This document shows positions 36,901 through 46,600 of a DNA stretch of 64,000 nt, piece after piece. Made by a program: the position numbers and the translations under genes. Under the pieces are notes generated by a model. That model saw only the letters and a program-made list of their open reading frames with translations, made no database searches and was not told the origin of the DNA. The stretch's first letter is position 1. Every line of letters begins with the position of its first letter. Origin of the DNA: Sacculina carcini (lineage: Eukaryota; Arthropoda; Thecostraca; Sacculinidae); NCBI GenBank assembly GCA_916048095.2, contig OU696582.1:1995501-2059500 (forward strand), in the 5' to 3' direction.

Positions 36901-38893
36901 GACTTCAATAAATAACAATAGAAACTTGTCGATGTCCCCACTTTCACCAAGCAACTTGTTACTTTATTGCCACCGCGCCATAGAGTAGACATGCACCAGG
37001 TTGGGTGAAAAACCTTAAAATTCCTTCAAAATCCATACACAATACAGTAAAATTCCTTCAAATCCCTTCAAGTGCGTCAGAGTTTGTATCAAATGCGTCG
37101 ATGTCCCCGTTTTATCCATGTCCCCGTTTTTACCGTCACACCGGATGCACTTTCAAACAGTCTCCTGAGGTATTTATTGATAAATATTCTTGTTTGTTAT
37201 ACTATTATCAAATTTTCTTTGAAATAAGACACGTAAAGATGTACAAAACATCAATTGAACTCATTTCTATGTACTAAAATCTAACATCCGATGACAATTG
37301 GGGCTAATTCTAAAAAAACAAAAAGAACCTAAAAAACATGTTTTTTTCTTCAAAAAACACCGCAACAAAAAAACGTTTTTTTTGCATCACTAATCTTGAG
37401 TAGTGCCAAATTGTAATTAATTATCCAAAATTTATATATTATTAAATATATCAGAATTTGGTTTGGTTCCAGGCTAATTCACTCTCTTGGTTTGCATAAC
37501 GATTGAAAATGGAATTGTTTCAGCATTTCTTGCGGTCGTGAAATTATATGTGTGTGTGTGTGTGTGTGTATGTCTGTGAAGATGTTTTGGAACGCGATGT
37601 TGAGAAAAGGCTGGGTATGGAAGCAAGATGACCTCAGTGAGTTCGACATGAACAATATCATCAGCATTCATAACGCCAACAACGAGCGGGCCTGGGAAGA
37701 GGTGATTTAGCATTTATTTATTCATCTTTTATATATTATTATCATATTATATCTTTTATTGTATTGTTTATTTTTTAGATAGTTCTAATTAGAAACCGTC
37801 TTAATATCCATGATTAAGTAGAATTATGATTAAACGCACCATAACTACATATAAAGACAATTTGTATATATATTGTATGTTTGGGTCGCCATTCTTGATT
37901 TGTGCTGAATTTTGGGTCGCTGTCAACAATGTTTGAGAACCACTGTTGTATTGGGTCTGTATGTGTCTTTTTATGGTGTTGGTTTGTTTTGTGCAGATTC
38001 TCAAATGGGAGGCGTTACATGCGGCCGAATGCGCACATCCTCGTCTCAAGCGGTTCGGCGGCAAGGCGACCCAGTACTCACCACGCGCTCGCATCAGACA
38101 CTGGCTCGGGTACTGCTACTCGTGTGACTCACTGTGACTAAGAGTGTTTTACTCTTCAGTTTTTTCCAAAAACAACTTTATTTACAGATTATTGAAGAGG
38201 TTTTTGCCAATATCCATCTGAATCTGTCATGAACTTATGTCATCAGCTCTAATTTACAAGCCCAATGATCAAACAGATCAAACTCGAATGATTGCGTATT
38301 TATACGCATGTTTTGAGCTGCGTGCGGTTGAAAAGCGGTGTTTAGAATTGCGCTTGAATCAATGGCGGCGCCAAGGGGGTGTTTGGTGGGTGCTTGGAGG
38401 GTTAACATAACCTAACCTAATTTATACCCAAAATTGTACACACATTTGTTATCGCGACCCAAATTTACATATATAGACGAATTGTGTTTATATGTAATGA
38501 TTATGTTTTTTAATCATAATTTAATTTAATTATGGTCTAATTATCACAATATCTAATTATAATTACGTACTTTAGTGAGAGAGTAATTATAGATTGTCAC
38601 GAACCCTCAGAAACCCGATAAAGTCGGACTTTTTTGACGTGTGTTGGTGTTTGTGTGTTTGTGTGTGTGTGGGCGCGGGGTGCAGTTATGAGCTGCCATT
38701 CGACCGGCATGACTGGATTGTGGACCGATGCGGTCGTGAGGTGCGCTATATTATCGATTACTACGACGCTGGTCGCGTGGACAAACAGTCCTGGCAGTTT
38801 GCCGCACTGGACGTTCGGCCCGCCTTCGATTCGTGCAGTAATGTGTGGGATCGCATGCGTGTGGCCTGGTATCGCTGGTTCTACGCCGAGTGA
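30880..38893 (+). CDS. HCCS: Holocytochrome c-type synthase (cytochrome c heme lyase)
   Basis: Attaches heme to the CXXCH motif of apocytochrome c in the mitochondrial intermembrane space. Six coding exons: 30880-30970, 31442-31713, 32192-32314, 37582-37701, 37997-38109, 38686-38893. All donors are GT, all acceptors AG, and all phases fit, giving 308 residues (vertebrate HCCS about 270). Exon 2 has Cys-Pro heme-regulatory motifs (SVCPL, SDCPV). Exon 3 has [15 protein letters not shown] and SNWVYPSAQ. Exon 4 has [11 protein letters not shown] and the [10 protein letters not shown] segment with the conserved heme-ligand His. Exon 5 has WEALHAAEC and [14 protein letters not shown]. Exon 6 has [36 protein letters not shown] and a final WYRWFYAE. 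The first exon is inferred from phase and a Ser/Thr-rich start like other HCCS. The longer N-terminus is Gly/Ser-rich. Intron 3 is swollen to 5.3 kb by nested transposons. Confidence 0.96.
31442..31713 (+). CDS. HCCS: HCCS exon 2
   Basis: Acceptor CTAACAG after a long GT run (31404-31433), donor GTGAGT. Carries both Cys-Pro motifs and ends LLDINPDNM. Confidence 0.9.
32192..32314 (+). CDS. HCCS: HCCS exon 3
   Basis: Acceptor GAACAG, donor GTCAGC, phase 0 on both sides. It encodes the conserved PPNQTP...DQPFPLS segment and WVYPSAQ. Confidence 0.95.
34375..34680 (+). pseudogene. CR1-like LINE, 3' fragment
   Basis: Plus-strand [13 protein letters not shown]-like frame ([18 protein letters not shown]), [10 protein letters not shown] and [10 protein letters not shown], the same family as 7895-8425 and 48440-51160. 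It is cut at 34680 by unrelated GT-rich DNA. Confidence 0.75.
34681..36390. other. Interior of foldback-like element, unassigned
   Basis: No recognisable protein. It contains a TATA-like GGGTATATATACCC palindrome near 35541-35554, which could belong to an LTR promoter. No paired LTR was found. Confidence 0.3.
36433..36532. repeat. Three tandem 32-33-bp repeats
   Basis: Units of the form CATCACTTCACTAGTTCAG followed by TTCTGTTAAA, repeated three times with one or two substitutions. They interrupt the right inverted-repeat arm. Confidence 0.8.
37582..37701 (+). CDS. HCCS: HCCS exon 4
   Basis: Acceptor GTGAAG directly after a (GT)n run (37549-37570), donor GTGATT. It encodes [10 protein letters not shown] through NNERAWEE, the heme-binding segment. 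Confidence 0.95.
37997..38109 (+). CDS. HCCS: HCCS exon 5
   Basis: Acceptor TTGTGCAG, donor GTACTG. It encodes [12 protein letters not shown] and [13 protein letters not shown], leaving in phase 2. Confidence 0.95.
38686..38893 (+). CDS. HCCS: HCCS exon 6 (last)
   Basis: Acceptor GGTGCAG behind a GT-rich tract (38637-38672). It encodes the C-terminal core up to TGA 38891-38893. Confidence 0.95.
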
Positions 38894-39592
38894 CGAGTCA
38901 AAATGTCGCGCATGTCCAATGTTGATTGTTGATTGTGGTCGGTGAATTTATTGCGCAAAAAGCTTACTGCTAAAAAAGCTACAAAAACTTATGCAACGTC
39001 GTCAACAAACAATAAGTCAGACACTAGAAACAAAGTTCAAACCCATTAACACGAGCTTGAAGCTTCAAAAAATGACACGAAACACCAGCGAAATATGAAG
39101 GTAGGCAAAATAAGAAACATAACATGGTTTTAGGTAATAAAAAACAGGGCTGACAAACTGAAGTAGTCTGTTATCTAGATTGTATAATTGAATGAATGTT
39201 TCAGTGTATGTTGCGCAATATGTGTGTGTGTATAGGACATTGTTGACGTGCGTGTGTGTGTGCTAATAATGCCTATCACTGTCTCTTCTGGCGTTATTTT
39301 GGTCTTCACATTCTGATCCCCCCGGATCTTTCATTTTGATCTTTCATTTTCATTTCCCGTGAAATTCTTGACCCGGGAAATTGCGCACAATGCCTCTGCC
39401 TGGGCTTCACCGTGATCGGCAAGTCCATATCAGACAAAATTACAATGTAATCCTCAACATCATATATCATCACATAGTAGGCGCTGGAAGATACAATGCA
39501 AGCCAATCAATCCCCAAGCAGACAATACACACGGAATGGCCTGTGTTGCGAGTATCCTGCTAAAATTCAACATCATCGTATGTCGTCTAGAA

Positions 39593-39849
39593 CAGTGGTT
39601 CTCAACCTGTGGGGAATTCCCTACTGGTGGGGAATGGAAGAGTTGCCAAGTGTGAAGCTAGAGGTCGGACAGAAGGACAAATGTGCGTTTTTATCAATTC
39701 AAATTCGTTTATTTTTGTTTCTAATGACCTCTTGACATTTACTTTGATGTGATGACTGAATTTATTGAATTTATCAGCGCTGTTGTGGAAAACAAGGAGA
39801 TGGCTCATAAAGAAGTGGGGAATCAGAGAAAAAAGGTTGAGAACCACTG
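39593..39849. mobile_element. hAT MITE 1
   Basis: 257 bp with ends CAGTGGTTCTCAACCT and the inverse AGGTTGAGAACCACTG. The flanks GTCTAGAA (39585-39592) and GTTTAGAG (39850-39857) match at 6 of 8 bases, consistent with an aged 8-bp hAT duplication. Non-coding. Confidence 0.85.
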
Positions 39850-40095
39850 GTTTAGAGCCACCACCTCTTGTGCATATAAAGCAGGTGTATTGTCGATCAA
39901 CAGCTCAACAAACCCGAAACGATCGGGTTTTGATTTAACCTGCGTCGTCCAACAGACCGTCCGTATTCATCAAAACATAGAATCCCTGAGAATCACTGGC
40001 TAACAACGCTGCTGAAAAATACGCATAGCGACAGTCAACAATTTCATGAAAGGCTAATGTCAGACTCTGATGTCAATTCCTGAAAGTCACTTATG

Positions 40096-40350
40096 CAGTG
40101 GTTACCAACCTGTGGTACGCGAGTATAAACAATGACATCAGGGCATGCTTTCCCATGTGATATGAGCAAAGTAATGCCCCGGATTGACCAGCTGGTGGAG
40201 AAGAAGGAGATACAGTACTTCTATTCTATTTGTACAATTATGTATATACATTGATATTTGATCGAACTGAGTTTCTCTGGAACACAACAACTGGTGCACA
40301 ACAACTGTACGGGACCTGCAAGTGCTACACAAAAAGGCTGGAAACCACTG
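40096..40350. mobile_element. hAT MITE 2
   Basis: 255 bp with ends CAGTGGTTACCAACCTGTGG and ...GGCTGGAAACCACTG. The flanks CACTTATG (40088-40095) and CACTAATG (40351-40358) match at 7 of 8 bases. It is a relative of MITE 1. Loose end fragments of the same type occur at about 37935-37949 and 41280-41295. Confidence 0.82.
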
Positions 40351-40385
40351 CACTAATGCTTTCAATCGTTGGATATCACGGCATG

Positions 40386-40677
40386 TTATTGTGAACGACA
40401 CGGATATTCAGCACCGAAACACTGACGCCACACGGCTCGTTTGCGAGCTGCTGGCCAGTCGGCGTGTCGCAACTTGGTGGCGATCTTGACGTGGTTGTGA
40501 TCGACACTCCACAGACGCGGCATGAACCGTGGCCGCATGCTTTCCAGAAAATGACGCCGCCATCGTTTCTCCAGCAGCACCAGTCCGCCACCACCCTCGT
40601 CATTGTAACGCTGCTTTAGTCGACCGTAGAAGCCACAGACGCGCTCTCCGTGACTGACATGCCCATCGTTATACGTT
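40386..40677 (-). CDS. EXD2: EXD2 exon 10 (last)
   Basis: Acceptor GTGTTAG behind (GT)n. Contains LEKRWRRHFLESMRPRFMP and WSVDHNHVKIATKLRH. Stop TAA 40388-40386. A Gly/Asp-rich insert (NDEGGGGL) lies before the conserved end. Confidence 0.95.
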
Positions 40678-43600
40678 CTAACACACACACACACACATAG
40701 TATAGGAAAGCGGAGTTTGCGCGTCGCACACAAACTGCACGTATCTTCCCCTCCTCGCAGTGGGGATGAGGAATTTTGGGGGGAGACATTAGGAGTATAA
40801 TACACTGAGATACTGGCGCTCGTTTGAATACAGAATATAATATTAATATACGCCAGTGTGACAGCTATAACCTAGCATAATCTAAATGAGCGATATTGAA
40901 ACGTTGCACTCATCATCTGTAATGCATGCTCTGTAATGCATGCATGCATGCATGCACAAACTCTTTCTTGCCACACTGAAAGAGGAGCCCCATCCCTTCT
41001 CGACACGTCTGAGCAAATTCAGTGGACGGAGCCTGGATTCGTGTGAAGTGTGGTGTAGTGGTGCCGCCGCACTCACTGTACGAGCTGCACCACTTCGGCC
41101 AACTGGTCGTCACTCAGCTGATCGCAGCCGAAGTACTCCGACAGCATATTATCTAGTTCAACGTATCGTGTCTCAGGTAGCGTGTCGCGGTGCGACAATA
41201 ACGCCCGAGCTGCCGACCGCAGCGACTTCAAGGCATCCTCCCTAACCTGCATACACGCACGCAATAACGAGACATCAGACAGCGGTTCTCAACCTTGTTG
41301 TACGCTCTGAACCCCACAAGTTTCATGCACGCATTCATCGAACCGTTCGTGTTTCGAAAAGAGATATTGAGAATTATGAGAAAAAGTACAAATCACGTAC
41401 GATCAAGACAGTCACACAAGTAGGCTACTACTGAGTGGACCGAGTTGCTTGCAGCACAGATATCAAGGCCAAGCGATGTGGCGTGATTAACTGCAGCCAA
41501 TGATGACCAAGCAGAACTTGACGTCACGAATCATACGAGTGGGTGAACCAAACCGCCGAACCCCTGAAACTGACTCACCGAACTCCTGGGGTCCGATCGA
41601 ACCCAAATTATAGCCGCTGTACCAGCGAAGCCGTCAAAGCCAATGAGGTTGGCTATCGTGATGTTCTGAATCCCTGACTGATTTAAGTTAAGTAGCCTTG
41701 TTTAACAGAACAGATACAGATTCAGATACAGATTTGTAGAACAGATACAATTCCACACGAGGGAACGTTCAAAATATCAAAATTTATCAGGAGACATGAC
41801 AAGAAAATTTTGCAAGAAAAGAATAGAAACAAGATCTGAGGAAATATAGTTTTGGTAATAGTGTGAGAATGTACCCTTTGGCTTATTGTACCATTCTTGG
41901 CGGTTTCTGGCATAACACAAGTCTGGCAGCTTTGGTGTACGTTGTTATTGTTTCAGGCGTTTGTCATTGTTGTGTGATCTATAGTATCTTTAATTAATCT
42001 TGATTTCTTATGAATACATCATCGTTATTATTGCTCAACGATTAGTCATTCGTCTCGTTACGACATTAAATCAAGATTAATCAGTGTTACTGTGATCATG
42101 GCTGAAAGCAACAGTGATATGTTGGATAGTAATAATCCGCGAACTCAAGGAGCCGGATCAGGGGTGAGTAATGTGGAATCAGGCGTGGTGTGTGGTCCAA
42201 CCAGCATGAATGCGTGGCAGTCCCACTTGAATTTGCCTGTGCCACCCCTGAAAGGGCAAGAATCCATCGCAGAGTGGAAGCCTTTGTTCATCGCAGCCGT
42301 AAGCAGCCTTTTATGCCGCGGGCCAGATGGAGAAAGGTTGGCCATCGGCATGCTACCGGCGTTCATTTACAGACGAAAAGCGGAGAGAGAACTCGTGCGT
42401 GAAGTGGTGGATGAGGCGTCATCGTTGGCCGAAGCATTTGAAATATTGTGCGCAACGCTGGATAGTCCGTCAGATCAGTACGACTGCATGCAGGCACTGT
42501 GTGCGTACAAATGGAAACCAGGGGAGCAGCTGGATGATTTCTACTTCGCACTCAAAAAACGAGCGAGAGACGCTCAAGCGGGAAAGTCTGTGTTTATGTC
42601 GCTTTTTATAGGCCAGCTGCCGCGCGCCGTCCAAACCAGAATCAAACTATGGCTTTCCAACGAGGATGTGACTGTAGAAAGTACCGGACGTCGTTTACTG
42701 ATCGAGACGAAGAAGGTGTTCGCTGAAAAGGGCATTCCGATGAAGCGTGGATATTCGGAAGAAAAAGGTGATGATTCGGTATGTACCGTGAGTAGTATAG
42801 AGGGCGCTGAGAGAATATCTTCGTCAGGCATGGCGGTGGCAGCCGTGAAGCAAGGTAGACTCAGAGAGCAGGCCAACCGGTCTGGATCGGTGACGACGAC
42901 AGCCGCACAGAAAAAAGGATGTTATGTGTGCGGTTCCACGGCCCACTTCATGAAGCAGTGCCCATCACGCTGCTGCCCGCGTTGTGGTCACAAGGGACAC
43001 AGCTTGAAGGAGTGCAGAGCGCCGCCAGCTGAGGGCAACAAAACAGCTTACGCCGTAAATGTCAGAACTCGCTCGAGCGCACTAACGGCTTGCCTGACTG
43101 ACACAGCCTCGCTGAAGGTAAAATTCGACGGTGAACCGTCATCGGCCATGCTGGATTCCGGTGCATCAACATCTGTGATTGACGAGAAAACGGTGGACGA
43201 ACTCGGCTTGACAGGCAAAATCCAATGCACAGGAAAGCAGGAGGCGTCGCTGTTGGGCGTTGGAGGTGAGGTGGCGGTCAAAGGAAGGCTGCAGGTGAGC
43301 GTGGACGTTGGCGATGGGCAGTGCGGTTTTCACGAACTGAATGTGCTCTCTTGTCCAGATAAGCTGGTGCTTCTAGTCCGCGACTATTTGAGCAAATTTG
43401 GTTCGGTTGAATTTGACTGGCATCGAGATAAAGTACGTTTGGGTAGCGTTTGAAAATCCACGGAGGCCATGGTTGGTGGGGGGCGATGTAACGATCTTAT
43501 TGCAGTTATAGGAGCCGTTAACAGTGATTATATTGTTGATTTCGAGCCTATGGTCAATGAGGAATTGTCGTGTGACGTCAGATCTCGTATAATACATGTT

Positions 43601-46600
43601 CTTGAAAAATATGCCGATGTTTTTGCTGTGGACGTGAAAAAACCTAACGTAACGGACAAGGCCATTCATGTAATAGACACTGCAGGGGCAGCGCCAGTGA
43701 AACACCAGCCTTATCGGTTGAACCCACAAGTGGAGGCAGAAGTGAATAGGCAAATCAAGCAAATGGTTGAAAATGGCATCTGCAGACCATCCAAGTCACC
43801 GTGGGGAAGTCGAGTAATTTTAGTACGCAAAAAGGACGGATCCTACCGCTTTGCTGTGGATTATAGGGCGTTGAATGCTCACACTAAAAAAGACGCGTAT
43901 CCCGCTGCAGACTGGCGACGTATAATTGACAACATGGATGGAAGTCAATATTTCTCAATTTTGGACGGAGCAAGCGCGTATTGGAGTATTCCCGTCAACG
44001 AGGGGGATAAGGAAAAGACAGCGTTTGTCACTCCCTGTGGCCAATACGAAATGAATGTAATGGCGTTTGGTTTGTGCAACAGCCAAAGCACTTATCAGAG
44101 AGCGGTAGACCAGGCGCTCCAGGGACTGGAGAACGTGGCAGCTTACGTGGATGCGACATGCGTGTATTCGAAAAGCATCGATGATCACATCGCCACCTTA
44201 GAAAAGACTTTATCTGCATATCGCAAGTCTAACCTGCAACTCAGAGCCGACAAATGCCGTTTTGGGTATCAACGGGGTGAGTTTGTGGGGCATACCCTCA
44301 CACCAGAGGGCTGTCGTCCGCTCAACGTGCATGTTGAATTGTTGCGCACATGGGTTGCTCCTAGAGGAGTAAAAGAACTCAGACGATTTCTCGGATTTGC
44401 CAACTTTTACAGACATTTCACTGAAAACATGGCCGCTATTTGTGCACCACTATACAAGTTGACCAGAAAGGGAGTGAAATGGGAATGGGACCGCGAATGC
44501 CAGAACAGTTTCGTGCAACTGAAACAAGCCATCGCTTCAGCTCCTACGCTCCGATATCCATCCTGGAATGAACCGTTCTATGTGTGCACGGATGCCAGTG
44601 CCGACGGAGTTGGTGGAATGCTCGCCCAACTGGACTCAGGCGGGAATCTGCAGCCAATATCATTTTATTCGTCAGGCTTGTCGACAGCACAGAGGAATTA
44701 TGCAGCAGGCGAACTCGAGGCTTGGGCACTAGTCGCGGCGATGAGGAAGTGGTGGGTCTACCTCCAGGCAGCAAAAAAGGTGTATTTTGTGACCGATCAC
44801 AACCCGCTGGTTTGGATGCGGCGCCGGAAGGATCCCAGGGGAAAATTCGCCCGATGGCTGGTTGAGTTAGAAGCGCTTCACAACTACGAGGTGATATACC
44901 GTAAAGGATCCAGCAACCAGGTTGCCGACTGCCTCAGTCGCATACCGTCCCGGGTCGATCGGCAAATTACAGATGAAGATGAGCGTGTCGATCGGCATGT
45001 ATACTATGTTCGGCAGGTTGACCTGGACATGTTAGCGGAGGCACAGAACGATGACCCAGCGATAGCGTTCGCTAAGCGACAACTGGCAGCAAATGGAGCG
45101 GTGAAGGAAGGAAGGTTCCGTCGCTGCAGTAAGCTAGCATTGTGCAGCGACATATTAATGAAGAGTGGAAGAGTTGTAGTGGCTGATCGGTTGCACACAC
45201 CAATCGTCGAAGAACATCACAAACGTGGTCATTTTGGCAAGCAGAAGACTCTGTCCCTTATTCGTCCGAACTACTATTGGATAGGAATGGACTCTACAGT
45301 GGAGATGGTCTGCAGAAGATGCAAAGTGTGCGCAGCCAACAAACGATCCCATGAACCTAGAGTCACGATGTGTTCACCTGATTACGATGCCTCAGAGCCA
45401 AGGGAGTCAGTATCAATGGACATCGCTACCCTACCTTGGAGCGAGGAGGGATTTCGTTACCTGTTGGTTATGGTGGATAATTTTTCGAAGATGGTTGAAA
45501 TGGCACCAATGCATGACCAGTTGTCTGATTCAGTCGTGAGAGCTCTTAAAGACGAATGGATATATCGTCATGGAATACCGCGTATTCTGGTCACGGATCA
45601 AGGTGGAAATGTGGACGGCAGTGTTGTACGAAGCATGTGTCAGGAACTGGGCATCGAAAAACGACACCCAAAGTCCATATCATCCACAGGCGGACGGTAG
45701 CGCCGAACGGGCTATTCAAACATGCAAGCAAACTATCAGATGTCTCCTAGCAGAACAAGGAAAGAGTCAAGAAGAGTGGCCTTCAGTGGTTAGGGAGTCG
45801 GCCTTTTATGTCAACAATACAGTGAATCGGTCGACGAAAAAGGCTCCCAATGAAGTCATCTTTGGTAGAACTCTACGATCGCCAGGATCTTTTGTATGCA
45901 GTGAGAACGCAGGTGTTATCGACCCTAGTGACGTGGCCGCAGAAACCCGAGCCACCGTTGTGGCTGTGCAAAGCGAGGTAGAGCAGAATACAAATCGGTC
46001 CCGGCAAGACTACAAGAAATATTACGACAATGGCAGAGTAGAACCGTCGAGACGCAGCATTTCACAGGGTGACAGCGTGATGATTCGAAACGAGACTAGA
46101 AAAGGACTGGACCCTTTGCTCAGGGGGCCGCGCAAAGTGATAAGGTCTCGAGGTCCTAACGTGTGGCTGGAGCCGGTACGGGGTCAAACTGCAGATGAGT
46201 GCGTCCATTTAGACAGATGCAAGCGAGTGATGACAGAGTCACCGGACAGAATTGTCGAAGACCGTCTCGACGCGCCGCAGTCAACAAATATTGAGATTCA
46301 GCCATCTGCCGACGCTTCAGAAGAAGAGCCGCCGTCGGTGGTCAGAGCTCAGCAAGCTGGAAGCGAAGAAGCGGCGGCAGACGTGTTCAACTTCCTGCCT
46401 ACAACCAGCAGATCGGGGCGTATAATTCGGCGTAACAGACGTTACGCGGAATTTGAGTGATGGGGGAATGTACCCTTTGGCTTATTGTACCATTCTTGGC
46501 GGTTTCTGGCATAACACAAGTCTGGCAGCTTTGGTGTACAATGTTATTGTTCCAGGCGTTTGTCATTGTTGTGTGATCTATAGTATCTTTAATTAATCTT

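Larger units (their letters stand above)
33928..37143. mobile_element. Element with long terminal inverted repeats (foldback-like)
   Basis: The left arm (33928 to about 34345) and right arm (about 36391-36432 plus 36780-37143) are inverted copies beginning CCGGTGTGACGGTAAAAACG. They contain the subterminal motif CGGGGACAT. The right arm is split by about 350 bp that include three direct 32-bp repeats. The centre holds a CR1-like LINE fragment and unassigned DNA. I see no transposase and no clear target duplication, so the superfamily is open. Confidence 0.75.
32598..37392. mobile_element. hAT-like non-autonomous element in HCCS intron 3
   Basis: The ends TAGAGATGC... (32598) and ...GCATCACTA (37392) are inverted copies of the hAT terminal type TAG-N-GATGC. 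They are flanked by a perfect 8-bp duplication ATCTTGAG (32590-32597, 37393-37400), the length typical of hAT. Subterminal DNA is rich in A-runs and degenerate AAACNGTTT motifs (32605-33900, 37300-37385). No transposase frame is present. About 3.2 kb of its length is the nested inverted-repeat element at 33928-37143. Confidence 0.82.
38894..40385. other. Convergent intergenic region HCCS / EXD2
   Basis: The two stop codons face each other across 1.5 kb, which contains two hAT MITEs and no further gene. Polyadenylation signals of both genes must lie here. AATAAA-type sites are not clear enough to call. Confidence 0.6.

Noticed and set aside
38406-38422. Telomeric (TTAGG)n remnant
   Set aside because: Only two and a half units (AACCTAACCTAA), which can arise by chance.
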